A stretch of 64,000 nucleotides of DNA from positions 124,551 to 188,550 of the forward strand of contig CACYIK010000003.1 of the NCBI GenBank assembly GCA_902774395.1, in the 5' to 3' direction. A model generated the notes under the pieces. That model searched no databases. It was not told where the DNA came from and worked only from the letters and a program-made list of their open reading frames with translations. Source of the DNA: an uncultured Bacteroidota bacterium (lineage in GTDB: Bacteria; Bacteroidota; Bacteroidia; Bacteroidales; P3). The translations under genes and the position numbers were made by a program. This document shows positions 1 to 9,003 of this stretch, one piece after another; position 1 is the first letter of the stretch, and the number at the start of each line of letters is the position of its first letter.

Positions 1-1
1 G

Positions 2-562
2 TATGGAAATAAAGGTGATGGTGTGGCGATAGGTCTTGATGTCGAGGTTCTGGAGGAACACTTTAACGATTGTGAAGTCCAGGGAATATCGGGGAAATGT
101 ACCTATTGGTCAGATGACATGATAGAACAACTCAAAGATACCTCTTCCGATGTCTATAATAATGTAAAATCCATATATCTGCAGCAGATTTCACCAAATA
201 TAAAAGCCATGCGATTAGAGATTTGCAATTATTCGGAAAATGACGCAAAAGATAGTTTGCTACATTATCTTCTGTCTTACTACAGTACACATCATAAACA
301 TGATAATTGGAAAAACGAGCATGAATACCGTTGCTCATGTTATTCATCATTCGAAAATGCCAAATTCCAAAAGGACTTCAGGGGAGATTATATTCCGTTT
401 ATTGATGTATATTTACCTATCACGGCTTTAAAGGAAATAATGATTGGCCCTAAATGTGGGAAAAATGCAAATTGGATGGCACTCTCACTCTTAGTGAGAA
501 TGCAAACGTTCAAACTGCCGAACAAACCTATTGTGTCAGAAAGTAAATGCCCATTACAATGA
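2..562 (+). CDS. DUF2971-like protein, 5' end outside window
   Basis: The reading frame is open from base 2, so the gene very likely starts upstream of the window; an in-frame GTG at 23 is a poor start. The visible 186 codons begin with YGNKGDGVAIGLD, resembling the 'WSHYa..hkGvcigf' region of DUF2971 proteins, and contain the later NEHEYR and IMIGPKC patterns typical of that family. DUF2971 proteins have no established biochemical role and are common in accessory and defence regions. Base composition is AT-rich compared with the housekeeping genes downstream, in keeping with acquired DNA. Family assignment rests on motif recognition only. Confidence 0.6.
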   Translation, partial: YGNKGDGVAIGLDVEVLEEHFNDCEVQGISGKCTYWSDDMIEQLKDTSSDVYNNVKSIYLQQISPNIKAMRLEICNYSENDAKDSLLHYLLSYYSTHHKHDNWKNEHEYRCSCYSSFENAKFQKDFRGDYIPFIDVYLPITALKEIMIGPKCGKNANWMALSLLVRMQTFKLPNKPIVSESKCPLQ

Positions 563-972
563 AAACAAAAGGGGCGAATTAAAAAACATTGCACACGAAA
601 TGTTTAGCAAGTCTAATTTAACTCTGACTTTATGCTATTGAGAATGTGAATTGTGAAAAGTGAAATATAAAACATTTCGCTTTCCACCAATACCCAATGC
701 AAATATAATTTTTTCGACGAATACAAAGATATTATGCTAGGCGGGGAACAATGAACTATCACCTGTCCTGCCGAAGAAACCTCAGTCTTCTACCGCATTT
801 CAACAAAAATCCACCAACAAAAACAGACTACAAAACAAAACCCTCCACAGACACTCATCTCCTGCGGAGGGGTATTGTTAGGATCTGTCTGAGAATACTA
901 CTTTTATTTTATATTCTCTATTTCTTTCACTTCAACATCTTCTGTCAGCAGCAGATAGTCGGAGGCTCGCTC
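563..972. other. Intergenic stretch without a convincing gene
   Basis: An AT-rich gap of about 400 bases. The only clear structure is an imperfect hairpin near 841-871, in which CCTCCaCAG faces CTGcGGAGG. It is preceded on the plus strand by an A-rich run, so on the minus strand it could act as a terminator for the KilA-N remnant. A short open frame at 751-993 has no protein-like character and was not called. Confidence 0.4.
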
Positions 973-1620
973 TTATTTCAGAAGTTTTCGTGAGGCGACT
1001 TCTTCCAATACGGACATCTGCTTGATGGCAATTTGGTTCAGTCGCTTCAGTCTCTCTCGCTGCGGAATGCCGTCACCGATAAGAACTGCATTCAGATTTT
1101 CCAAATTGGAAAGGCATATCAGTTGGTTTATCGTGGCATAATCGCGCATATTTCCCTTCAAATCAGGATTGGTTTTACGCCACTCTTTCGCTGTCATTCC
1201 AAAGAGCGCAACATTGAGCACATCGGCCTCCTCTGCATAAATAAGTGAGCTATGGTAGGTATCCACCTCCGAAGGTATGAGATTGGCACGCACGGCATCG
1301 GTGTGTATGTAGTAGTTGATTTTCGACAGCTCGCGTTTGGCCGTCCAACCAATCAATTGCTGTTCTTCCGATTTCAGTCGCTGATATTCCTTGACGAGAT
1401 AGAGTTCAAACTCGACGGAAACCCAATTGGCAAATTTGAAAGCGATATCTGATATGGCATATATTCCACCCAGCCTGAGAGACGAGTCCGATGGCGTTGG
1501 TGGACTGAACTCATTGGGTGGGAGAGAGCGTGAACGCATTTAGACCAGCTTGCATTTTAAACCCCTCGAATTCGAGGGGGTTATTTCTCCCAGCTCCGCA
1601 CCCGGACAATCCCCGTAGGA
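973..1620 (-). pseudogene. KilA-N domain protein remnant (nonsense plus frameshift)
   Basis: The minus strand encodes the C-terminal two thirds of a Bacteroidales KilA-N protein: a run ending GGIYAISDIAFKFANW, then SAKREL-like and ALFGMTAKEWR segments. The preceding conserved segment (NNPLEFEGFK, AGLNAFTLSPTQ) lies in another frame, where it meets a TGA in place of the usual Trp codon after SPTQ; a small deletion then shifts frame just before GGIYAIS. The N-terminal DNA-binding KilA-N core is not visible upstream, so the gene is also truncated. KilA-N proteins are phage or mobile-element DNA-binding proteins. Bases 1621-1800 hold no gene, only a small CCCC-TTC-GGGG hairpin near 1756. Confidence 0.8.
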
Positions 1621-1800
1621 AAAAATCTACGGAGCTACGAAAGTCGAGAGCAGAGCCATGCTTACATGAGTTTTGCCGAGATGCAGGAGTGTAGAAGAAG
1701 TCAAGATTTACAAGATTTATTCGCTGTATTTGATTTAATTCAGCGGTGCTCATCACCCCTTCGGGGGTCGCCGTAGGCAGGAGAATGTGTAATTCGTCGT

Positions 1801-2589
1801 TTACTTTATTTCGACGATTTGGCCGTCGGTGGCGAGGATGGTGGATGGGAAAAGGGCGGTGGCTTGGTCGGCGAGGAGTTCGGGTTCTTTGTAGCGGGCG
1901 CTGATATGGGTGAGCAGCAGCTGTTTGGGTTCCGCGAGGGTGGCCAGGCGGGCGGCCTGGCCGGCGGTGAGGTGCTGGCGCTCGCGGGCCAGCTCGGCGA
2001 GGTCGTCGGCGAAGGTGCACTCGAGGCAGAGGAGCGACGAGTCGCGCATGAAGGGCACCAGGTCTTCGCTGTAGGCGGTGTCGCAGGCGTAGGTGTAGAC
2101 GCGTGCGGGATTTCCGCCACGCGGCACCTCGGTGATGCGGAAGCCGTAGGTGGGCACGGAATGGAGGATGGGGAAGGCGTCGACGGTGCAGCGCTTGCCC
2201 TCAAAGACGCGATGGAGGCCCTCAGAGAAGTCCATCTCGACGAAATTAAGCTCGTAACCCACATGATTGCCCGTCAGCTCGAAGGTGGTCTCGATGACCT
2301 CTTTGGCCCCTTTGGGTGCCACGATGGTCATGGGCTCGGTGCGGCCGCAGAGGTGCATGGTGGAGAGCAGCGGCGCAAGGCCGAAGAAGTGGTCGCCGTG
2401 GAGGTGCGAGATCAGTATGGTGCCCAGCGACTGGAGCTTCAGATGGTGCTGACGGATGCGGTCCTGGGTTCCCTCGGCGCAATCGAGCAAGAGTTTGAAA
2501 CCGTTGACGTTGACCACCTGCGCGCTACAACGGCGGCGGCCGGTGGGCAAGGCCGCTCCAGATCCTAATATCGTAACATAAAAATTCAT
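1801..2589 (-). CDS. rnz: Ribonuclease Z (tRNA 3' endonuclease)
   Basis: Metallo-beta-lactamase-fold nuclease that trims 3' trailers of tRNA precursors in the cytoplasm. The 262-residue product starts MNFYVTILGSGAALPTG and carries the zinc-binding SHLHGDHFFGL motif (His62, His64, Asp66, His67), a later HSVPTYGFRI segment typical of RNase Z, CDTAYSED, and a C-terminal LLTHISARY motif supplying the last His ligand. It is shorter than the usual 300-310 residues of the family, with a compact exosite region. It lies downstream of galE and a symporter on the same strand, separated from the latter by a 35-base word-repeat gap, and may share their transcript. Confidence 0.92.
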   Translation of the reverse strand: MNFYVTILGSGAALPTGRRRCSAQVVNVNGFKLLLDCAEGTQDRIRQHHLKLQSLGTILISHLHGDHFFGLAPLLSTMHLCGRTEPMTIVAPKGAKEVIETTFELTGNHVGYELNFVEMDFSEGLHRVFEGKRCTVDAFPILHSVPTYGFRITEVPRGGNPARVYTYACDTAYSEDLVPFMRDSSLLCLECTFADDLAELARERQHLTAGQAARLATLAEPKQLLLTHISARYKEPELLADQATALFPSTILATDGQIVEIK

Positions 2590-2624
2590 ATCAACAAGTA
2601 GTTAAGTAGACAGTAGTTAAGTAG
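2590..2624. repeat. Short AGTAGTTAAGTAG word repeat
   Basis: The gap between rnz and the symporter gene is built from repeats of the word AGTAGTTAAG. The same word (GTAGTTAAAG) makes up the long mirror-image array upstream of dapA at 62612-62750, so this is a small member of the same dispersed repeat family. Confidence 0.6.
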
Positions 2625-4136
2625 TTAAGCCAAATGCTGTTTTCTTGGTCTAGCAAGGAGGAGCAGGAGGAAGGTGACGAGGCCGTTGACGAGGAGTATC
2701 TCGAAGCCGAACTCATAGCCGATCCACGCCTTGGAGTTGAGTTTCAGTATGTAGCAGATGACGGGCGACAGCACGGCAATGTAGGGCACCCAACGGTCGT
2801 CGACCTGGCGCTTGGTGAACAGGCCGAAGGCATAGAGGCCCAGTAGCGGGCCATAGGTGAAGCCTGCCACATCGAAGATGATGCTGATGAGCGAGTCATC
2901 ATGGAACGGCCGGAAGGCGATGATGACGAGCAGATAGAGGAGGGCGAAGGAGACGTGGACGAGGCGACGGGTCGCCAAAATTGAAAATTGAAAATTGAAA
3001 ATTGAAAATTTGGAGGAATCCTCTTTCTCGACCTTATCGAAGCCAAGAAAGTTGTAGCAGAAGGTGGTGGTGAGGGCTGTGAGGGTGCCATCGGCGGAAG
3101 AGTAGCCCGCGGCGACGAGGCCGAGGACGAAGACCACGGCGATGAAGCCGCCGAGTTCGTTGATGGCTATATGGGGGAATATCTTGTCGCCAACGACATA
3201 GGTCTCACCCGCCTGGTTCACTGCCGTAGGCAGGTCGACGCCCGTCTGGCTGGCATAGGCGATGAGGGCGGCGCCAAGGCTGAGGAAGATGATATTGACA
3301 ATGATGAAGAGGAAGCTGGAGGTCATGACATTCTTCTGTGCGTCGCGCAGGGTCTTGCAGGTGAGGTTTTTCTGCATCATATCCTGGTCGAGGCCCGTCA
3401 TGGTGATGGTGATGAACATGCCGGCGAGGAGTTGCTTGACCCAGTACTTCTTGGCCATGGGGTCGGAGTTGAATATATCGTCGGCAGAAGCCGGCAGGAG
3501 GTCGGAGAAGGCCATCTTCACCTCGGGGTTGTAGAGGATAGCCACCACGGTGGCGACGGCGGCGAGGATGAGGAAGGTGGTCTGCAGCATGTCGGTCCAT
3601 ACGACGGTCTTGATGCCGCCGGAGAAGGTGTAGAGCAAGATGATAGCAATGAATACCACGGCGGGCACCCAGAAGGGGACTCCCCAGGCCGAGAAGACGA
3701 ACTCATAGAGCACGAAGACCACGAGGTACATGCGGAGGGCCGAGCCCAGCAGGCGCGAGAGGATGAAGAAGAGGGCGCCGGTCTTCTCGCTTCGCAGACC
3801 GAAGCGCTGCTCGAGGTAGGTGTAAATGGAGGTGAGGTTGAGCTTATAGTAGAGCGGCAGCAGGACGAGGGCGATGGTGGCATAGCCCAGCACATAGCCG
3901 AGGACCATAGGCATATAGAACCATTTGTTGGCCAGCACGTCGCCGGGGACCGACATGAAGGTCACACCGCTGAGCGAAGCCCCTATCATGCCGTAGGCCA
4001 CCACGGGCCAGGGCGATTTGCGGCCGGCTCGGAAGAAGGCTTCGTTGCCCTTGGCGCCACGGCGTCCGGTGAGCCACATCACCAGGAAAAGCAGCAGCGT
4101 GTAGGCCGCGAAACAGATCAGGATAGTCTTTTCCAT
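2625..4136 (-). CDS. Sodium:solute symporter (SSS family)
   Basis: Inner-membrane protein of 503 residues with about 13 hydrophobic segments, a family-typical length. It shows SSS features: the early FFRAGRKSPWP and GASLSGVTF region (sodium site and first broken helix), FSGGIKTVVWTD, and GYSSADGTLTALTT in a later helix. Substrate cannot be read from sequence; these transporters import sugars, sialic acid, amino acids or other organic solutes with Na+. Its ATG overlaps the galE stop by one base (TAATG), so the two are translationally coupled. A low-complexity insert, SKFSIFNFQFSIL, around residues 376-387 comes from an AATTGAAAATTG tandem repeat and falls in a loop between transmembrane segments. 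Confidence 0.9.
   Translation of the reverse strand: MEKTILICFAAYTLLLFLVMWLTGRRGAKGNEAFFRAGRKSPWPVVAYGMIGASLSGVTFMSVPGDVLANKWFYMPMVLGYVLGYATIALVLLPLYYKLNLTSIYTYLEQRFGLRSEKTGALFFILSRLLGSALRMYLVVFVLYEFVFSAWGVPFWVPAVVFIAIILLYTFSGGIKTVVWTDMLQTTFLILAAVATVVAILYNPEVKMAFSDLLPASADDIFNSDPMAKKYWVKQLLAGMFITITMTGLDQDMMQKNLTCKTLRDAQKNVMTSSFLFIIVNIIFLSLGAALIAYASQTGVDLPTAVNQAGETYVVGDKIFPHIAINELGGFIAVVFVLGLVAAGYSSADGTLTALTTTFCYNFLGFDKVEKEDSSKFSIFNFQFSILATRRLVHVSFALLYLLVIIAFRPFHDDSLISIIFDVAGFTYGPLLGLYAFGLFTKRQVDDRWVPYIAVLSPVICYILKLNSKAWIGYEFGFEILLVNGLVTFLLLLLARPRKQHLA
2978..3011. repeat. In-gene AATTGAAAATTG tandem array (symporter)
   Basis: Four near-perfect copies of an eight-base unit (AATTGAAA) inside the symporter coding sequence. 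They are read as FSIFNFQFSI and keep the frame. The same unit fills intergenic gaps at 25791-25820 and 51598-51617 and two sites in the PhnP-like hydrolase gene. Confidence 0.9.
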
Positions 4137-5212
4137 TATTCGCTATAGCCCTCCGGATTCTGCCTCTGCCAGTTCCAACTGTCGCGCACCATGTCGTCGA
4201 TGCCATACTTGGCCTCCCAGCCCAGCTCGGCCTTGGCCTTGGCAGGGTTGCAGTAGCAGGTGGCGATATCGCCGGCACGGCGGGGCTTGATGCTGTAGGG
4301 CACGTCGACGCCGTTGACACGGACAAAGGCCTTCACCATGTCGAGGACACTGTAGCCGTGACCGGTGCCGATGTTGTAGATATGTGTAGTGTTAAGTGCT
4401 AAGTGTTTAGTGTTTAGTTGGTTTGCGCCAGCCTCACTTAACACTGAACACTGCTCACTAAACACTTTCAGGGCGGCGACATGGGCGGTGGCGAGGTCGA
4501 CGACATGGATGTAGTCGCGCACGCCGGTGCCGTCAGGCGTGGGGTAGTCGTTGCCGAAAACGCCGAGTTCCTGGCGTTTGCCGACGGCGACCTGGGTGAT
4601 GTAGGGCATGAGGTTGTTGGGTATGCCGTTGGGGTTCTCCCCTATCCTACCGCTGGCATGGGCTCCCACGGGGTTGAAGTAGCGCAGCAGCACGACATTC
4701 CACTCGGGGTCGGCCTTCTGGATGTCCATGAGCACCTGCTCGAGCATGGACTTGGTCCAGCCATAGGGGTTGGTACACTGGCCCTTGGGGCAGTTCTCGG
4801 TGATGGGTATCTCGGCGGGGTCGCCGTAGACGGTGGCGCTGGAGGAGAAGATGATGTTCTTGCATCCGTGGCGGCGCATGACGTCGACGAGCGTGAGGGT
4901 GCCGCCGATATTGTTCTCATAGTACTCCCACGGCTTCTCCACGCTCTCGCCCACGGCCTTGAGGCCTGCGAAATGGATGCAGGCGTCGCATCTATGCTCA
5001 GCGAGAACTTTTTCGAGACCTTCGCGGTCGCGGATGTCTACCTTATAGAAAGGAATCTCCGGCACACCGATAATCTCGGCCACGCGTTGGAGGGCGACAG
5101 GGTTGGAATTGGAGAGGTTGTCCACCACCACAGCGGTGTGGCCGGCCTTGTAGAGTTCTATCAATGTGTGGGAGCCTATGAAACCTGCTCCACCGGTGAC
5201 CAATATATTCAT
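4136..5212 (-). CDS. galE: UDP-glucose 4-epimerase
   Basis: Cytoplasmic NAD-dependent short-chain dehydrogenase-type epimerase that interconverts UDP-glucose and UDP-galactose (Leloir pathway and glycan precursors). The N-terminal TGGAGFIGSH Rossmann motif (residues 6-15), SSSATVYG with the active-site Ser near 124, and the Tyr150-xxx-Lys154 pair in PYGWTK are all present, as is the later DYIHVVDLA segment. At 358 residues it is longer than the usual ~340 because residues ~248-276 are a low-complexity insert (SEQCSVLSEA through LNTTH) encoded by a mirror-image word repeat. First gene of a galE-symporter pair. Confidence 0.96.
   Translation of the reverse strand: MNILVTGGAGFIGSHTLIELYKAGHTAVVVDNLSNSNPVALQRVAEIIGVPEIPFYKVDIRDREGLEKVLAEHRCDACIHFAGLKAVGESVEKPWEYYENNIGGTLTLVDVMRRHGCKNIIFSSSATVYGDPAEIPITENCPKGQCTNPYGWTKSMLEQVLMDIQKADPEWNVVLLRYFNPVGAHASGRIGENPNGIPNNLMPYITQVAVGKRQELGVFGNDYPTPDGTGVRDYIHVVDLATAHVAALKVFSEQCSVLSEAGANQLNTKHLALNTTHIYNIGTGHGYSVLDMVKAFVRVNGVDVPYSIKPRRAGDIATCYCNPAKAKAELGWEAKYGIDDMVRDSWNWQRQNPEGYSE
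4385..4466. repeat. In-gene mirror-image word array in galE
   Basis: The left half repeats words such as AGTGTTAAGTGC and AGTGTTTAGTG. After a spacer of about 15 bases containing TGCGCCAGCC, the right half carries the complementary words (CTTAACACTGAACACT, CTCACTAAACAC). The two halves can pair as a long imperfect hairpin. The array keeps the galE frame open. Confidence 0.9.
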
Positions 5213-5290
5213 GTTGATAGGTTTTACGTTGATACGTTGATAAGTTGATACGTTTATACGTTTGACGTTTATACGTTGATATAGGTTTAA
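5213..5290. repeat. TTGATACGTT word array upstream of galE
   Basis: The leader of galE consists of about seven degenerate copies of a ten-base unit (ACGTTGATAC, ACGTTTATAC, AAGTTGATAC). No promoter box was recognised inside it. It belongs to the same general class of word arrays as the others in this window. Confidence 0.8.
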
Positions 5291-5345
5291 CGCGAAATAG
5301 CATTATATATTGTAATAAAAAAATACTTTTATCGTTATTGGGGTT

Positions 5346-6314
5346 ATGTTTATTGGAGAAACGATAGCTCTGGGAGTGGCTGTGGCGTGGACCGCCACGG
5401 CACTTTTCGCCGAGGTGGGGTCGAAGCGCATGGGGTCGCTGCCGCTGAACACGGTACGCATGACGATGTCGCTCACCCTGCTGTTCATCACCCTGTGGCT
5501 CACCATGGGTGCCCCCTACCCCCGCTTTGCCGACGGCGCTACCTGGCACTGGCTGCTGTTGAGCGGCGTGGTGGGCTATGTCATCGGAGACTACTGCCTG
5601 ATGCAGGGCTACATCTATATCGGCTCGCGCTTCGGACAGCTCTTCATGACCCTCTCGGCCCCCACGGCAGCAATCACAGGATACCTGCTCCTTGGCGAGC
5701 AGATGCGATGGCAGGCCATCGTCGGCATGGTGGTGACGCTCTCGGGCATCGCCCTCTCCATACTGTCGAAAAAGGACAACACCGTCAAGCTGGGTCTGCC
5801 GGCGAAAGGGGTGTTCTTTGCCGCCATGGCGGGCATCTGCCAGGGCTTCGGACTGGTGCTGAGTAAGATTGGGCTGGAGCACTATGATGCCGCGGTAGCT
5901 GCGGCGGGTGTCAGTCCCGAGGCCGTGCCCGACGGGGCGTTGCTGCCGCTGCCGTTGTTCCTAAGCATACCCTTTGCAGCCACGATGATACGTGCTACAA
6001 TAGGACTCATCGGCTTTTTCCTGCTGCTGATGGTGTTCAACAAAGACTGGAAAGACAAGCTGAGCCACGCCGTACACGACCGCAAGGCCATGTGGTGTGT
6101 GCTGGGTGCCACGGTATTCGGACCTTTCATCGGCGTCAGCGCCTCGCTGCTAGCCACGCAGTATACCTCCACCGGCATCGCCCAGACGCTCTTCGCCCTC
6201 ACACCCATCCTTATCATCGCCCCCGCGGCATGGCTATTCCACCAGCGGGTGACGGTACGTGAGGTCATTGGCGCCGCCATCAGCGTCGCCGGCGTCTGTC
6301 TGTTCTTCGTTTAA
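5346..6314 (+). CDS. EamA/DMT-family membrane transporter
   Basis: Inner-membrane protein of 322 residues with ten predicted helices in two five-helix halves, the EamA (drug/metabolite transporter) arrangement. The first half ends with the LSAPTAAITGYLLLGEQMRW motif region, and the second half has the matching LTPILIIAPAAWLF and GAAISVAGVCLFFV segments, as expected for duplicated EamA domains. The substrate is unknown; the family exports amino acids, sugars or other metabolites. A long hydrophilic loop (about residues 180-200) separates the halves. It is divergent from galE and ends just before a strong terminator shared with glyA. Confidence 0.88.
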   Translation: MFIGETIALGVAVAWTATALFAEVGSKRMGSLPLNTVRMTMSLTLLFITLWLTMGAPYPRFADGATWHWLLLSGVVGYVIGDYCLMQGYIYIGSRFGQLFMTLSAPTAAITGYLLLGEQMRWQAIVGMVVTLSGIALSILSKKDNTVKLGLPAKGVFFAAMAGICQGFGLVLSKIGLEHYDAAVAAAGVSPEAVPDGALLPLPLFLSIPFAATMIRATIGLIGFFLLLMVFNKDWKDKLSHAVHDRKAMWCVLGATVFGPFIGVSASLLATQYTSTGIAQTLFALTPILIIAPAAWLFHQRVTVREVIGAAISVAGVCLFFV

Positions 6315-6325
6315 GACAAAAAAAG

Positions 6326-6358
6326 AAAGGGCCGACTTGTTTGACAAGTCGGCCCTTT
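6326..6358. terminator. Bidirectional intrinsic terminator
   Basis: A perfect 14-base-pair stem (AAAGGGCCGACTTG / CAAGTCGGCCCTTT) with a five-base loop lies between the convergent transporter and glyA genes. A-rich and T-rich flanks let it work in both directions. Confidence 0.95.
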
Positions 6359-6376
6359 GTTAATTTATGAACCTTC

Positions 6377-7657
6377 TTACCAGGCGAAGAGGGGTCTGTT
6401 CTGCATCATCTCGTTGACCTGGCCGGTGATCTTGGCGCGGACGGCCTCGTCGGTCGGGTTGCAGAGGACGGTGTCGATCATGTCCACGATGACGGGCATG
6501 TCGGCCTCCTTCAGGCCACGGGTGGTGATGGCGGGCGTTCCGACGCGCAGACCGCTGGTCTTGAAGGCGCTGCGGCTGTCGAAGGGCACCATGTTCTTAT
6601 TGACAGTGATGTCGGCGGCCACGAGGGCGTTCTCAGCCTCCTTACCGGTGAGCTCGGGGAACTTAGTGCGGAGGTCGATGAGCATCAGGTGGTTGTCGGT
6701 ACCGCCGCTGATGACCTTATAACCCTTGTTGACGAAGGCCTCGCACATGACCTTGGCGTTCTTCATCACCTGCTGGATGTACTGGTCGTAGCTGTCGGTG
6801 AGAGCCTCGCCGAAGGCGACGGCCTTAGCGGCGATGACGTGCTCGAGAGGACCGCCCTGGGTGCCGGGGAACACAGCGCTGTCGAGGAGGGCGCTCATTT
6901 TCTTGATCTCACCCTTCGGGGTGGTCTTGCCCCAAGGATTGTCGAAGTCCTGACCCATGAGGATCATACCGCCGCGAGGTCCGCGGAGGGTCTTGTGGGT
7001 GGTGGTGGTGATGATGTGGCAGTACTTGACGGCATTGTTCAGGTAGCCCTTGGCGATGAGGCCCGAGGGGTGGCTGATGTCGCCCATGAGGATGGCGCCA
7101 ATCTTGTCGGCGATCTCGCGCATGCGGGCCCAATCCCAGTCACGGCTGTAGGCGCTGCCGCCGCCGATGATGAGCTTCGGGTGGTGCTCGAGGGCTTTCT
7201 TCTCCATGTCCTCGTAGTCGACGGTGCCGGTCTCTTCCTTCACCTGGTAGCCAACCACCTTGTAGTTGATACCGCTGAAGTTGACGGGGCTGCCGTGCGA
7301 GAGGTGACCACCGTGGTTGAGGTCCATGCCCATGAAGGTGTCGCCGCTATTGAGGCAGGCCAGGAACACAGCCATGTTGGCCTGTGCGCCGCTGTGGGGC
7401 TGCACATTGGCCCAGCAGGCACCGTAGAGTTTCTTGGCGCGCTCGATGGCGATGGTCTCGCTCTGGTCGACGACCTGGCAGCCGCCATAGTAGCGCTTGC
7501 CGGGGTAACCTTCGGCGTACTTGTTGGTCATGACGGAGCCCATGGCCTCCATCACCTGGTCGCTGACGAAGTTCTCAGAGGCAATCAGTTCGATGCCCTT
7601 GGTCTGGCGCTCACGCTCTTTCTGGATGAGGCCGAAAATCTCGTTATCTCTCTGCAT
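6377..7657 (-). CDS. glyA: Serine hydroxymethyltransferase
   Basis: PLP-dependent cytoplasmic enzyme converting serine and tetrahydrofolate to glycine and 5,10-methylene-tetrahydrofolate, the main one-carbon source. The 426-residue product has the full family signature: ELIASENF near the N-terminus, [24 protein letters not shown], and the PLP-lysine motif [14 protein letters not shown] with Lys222. Length matches the family. It is a single-gene unit with its own -7 element (7699-7706) and a bidirectional terminator at its 3' end. Confidence 0.98.
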   Translation of the reverse strand: MQRDNEIFGLIQKERERQTKGIELIASENFVSDQVMEAMGSVMTNKYAEGYPGKRYYGGCQVVDQSETIAIERAKKLYGACWANVQPHSGAQANMAVFLACLNSGDTFMGMDLNHGGHLSHGSPVNFSGINYKVVGYQVKEETGTVDYEDMEKKALEHHPKLIIGGGSAYSRDWDWARMREIADKIGAILMGDISHPSGLIAKGYLNNAVKYCHIITTTTHKTLRGPRGGMILMGQDFDNPWGKTTPKGEIKKMSALLDSAVFPGTQGGPLEHVIAAKAVAFGEALTDSYDQYIQQVMKNAKVMCEAFVNKGYKVISGGTDNHLMLIDLRTKFPELTGKEAENALVAADITVNKNMVPFDSRSAFKTSGLRVGTPAITTRGLKEADMPVIVDMIDTVLCNPTDEAVRAKITGQVNEMMQNRPLFAW

Positions 7658-7698
7658 ATCTGTTTATTGTTTAATTATTTTAGTTGTACAATATTTTG

Positions 7699-7706
7699 CA
7701 AATATA
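7699..7706 (-). promoter_or_regulatory. -7 box for glyA
   Basis: On the minus strand this reads TATATTTG, a perfect match to the Bacteroidetes TAnnTTTG -7 consensus, 41 bases upstream of the glyA start codon. Confidence 0.75.
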
Positions 7707-7737
7707 CAAAAAAGGTTTAAAGTTGGGGATTTTTTTT

Positions 7738-7745
7738 TATTTTTG
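7738..7745 (+). promoter_or_regulatory. -7 box for the 7755 gene
   Basis: TATTTTTG matches TAnnTTTG, but only nine bases precede the ATG at 7755. If this box is used, the transcript is nearly leaderless. Confidence 0.6.
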
Positions 7746-7754
7746 CAACCGAAA

Positions 7755-8951
7755 ATGAAAAAAGGAATTGGTGTCATAATAGGTCTTATCATGCTGCCAT
7801 TGAGCGGGATGGGGCAAAAGATCCTGCTGTCGTCGACAGAGTCTGGGAATGAGTTGAACCTGGACCCCAACCGTATCTACAGCTATAACCTGTACGAGAA
7901 GTCGCGATGGGGCGCCGGACTGGAGTATGATATCATGCTGGGACAAAAGGACAGCGCCGGCCTCACCTGCCTGGCCCTGAGCGCCTACGGAGCGTGGGGC
8001 TATGAAGACCACCGCCTGAAGTGGGGCGGGAAAGTGGAGCTGCAGGGGGTAACGAAAGACCGGAGGAAATACAGCACCTATCTGGAGGGCTTTCACGACC
8101 TGACAGCCCCCGGTAGCCGCCATATAGGGAGCTACGATGTATTCCATTTCACGTCGACAGGCAACTTCATGACGCGGCGCTTCAACGATACCTGGCGTGT
8201 GACCGGCGGCGTGAGCCGGATGAAGACGCGAAAGCTGCAGGAGACGATAGAGCTGCGCTGGTCGCGCGAACGCGACCTATGGAGCGGCAACAACCTGATA
8301 TACCCCGCAAGCTGTGCGGACCTGAGGAGCATGCCCTATGAGGACTTCTTTGAGGTAAGGATACATCTCGCCGATTTCTCGGGTCTGAGCGGCGAGCTGC
8401 TGGCGGGGACGACGTCCCTGTGGACGTCGCCTTTCGTGCGGCTGCTGGTGCAATACAACCGCAAGTTCTTCTGGGAGCCGCTGGCCTTGGAGGTCTTTGC
8501 TCAATGCGGCTTCGCGGATGAGGGTGCTCCCTACAGCCGCTGTTTCGACCTGGGCGGCACCTGGGGCAGTCCGCTGGCGATGGAACGCTCATTGCTGACG
8601 GCTAGGCCCAACGAATTCACGGCCAACCTCTTCAGCCTGGTAACCCTGAAGCTCTCAACGGCAGAGCCGCTGTTCTACTATTACCATAACAACCTGCTGG
8701 TGGGCACCTCGCCGAGTCCTTTCGTGCTGTGCAACGCTGCCTGGGGCGAGCTAAGAGGGCATTCGTCGCCGCAGGCTCCCGACAAGGGCATACTGGAAGT
8801 GGGCGGCGGCGTGGACGGACTGCTGAAGTGGGGCCTGGTGGACTGGGGCGGTGCCGTGGTGTACCGACTGACGCCGACGTCGGCAGCCTACCACTTCACC
8901 AAGACGGAAGACAACCTGATGTTCTTGCTGACGGCAAAGCTAGATATGTAA
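7755..8951 (+). CDS. Predicted outer-membrane beta-barrel protein, unknown function
   Basis: A 398-residue product from the ATG at 7755; the frame is open further upstream but runs antisense to glyA. The start gives a signal peptide (MKKGIGVIIGLIMLPLSGMGQ). The rest is rich in alternating aromatic and polar segments ending at Met, with a GGGVDGLLKWGLVDWGGAVVYR pattern near the C-terminus resembling the last strands of outer-membrane barrel domains (such as the C-terminal part of DUF5686 proteins). No catalytic motif is seen. An envelope protein is likely; its function is not known. Confidence 0.75.
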   Translation: MKKGIGVIIGLIMLPLSGMGQKILLSSTESGNELNLDPNRIYSYNLYEKSRWGAGLEYDIMLGQKDSAGLTCLALSAYGAWGYEDHRLKWGGKVELQGVTKDRRKYSTYLEGFHDLTAPGSRHIGSYDVFHFTSTGNFMTRRFNDTWRVTGGVSRMKTRKLQETIELRWSRERDLWSGNNLIYPASCADLRSMPYEDFFEVRIHLADFSGLSGELLAGTTSLWTSPFVRLLVQYNRKFFWEPLALEVFAQCGFADEGAPYSRCFDLGGTWGSPLAMERSLLTARPNEFTANLFSLVTLKLSTAEPLFYYYHNNLLVGTSPSPFVLCNAAWGELRGHSSPQAPDKGILEVGGGVDGLLKWGLVDWGGAVVYRLTPTSAAYHFTKTEDNLMFLLTAKLDM

Positions 8952-9003
8952 AATGAAAAAGGAGACACAATAAACCCGAAAGGTTAGCGTTATAAATAGA
9001 ATT

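Noticed and set aside
751..993. 80-codon plus-strand open frame
   Set aside because: AT-rich, no recognisable domain, overlaps the 3' end of the KilA-N remnant; likely chance.
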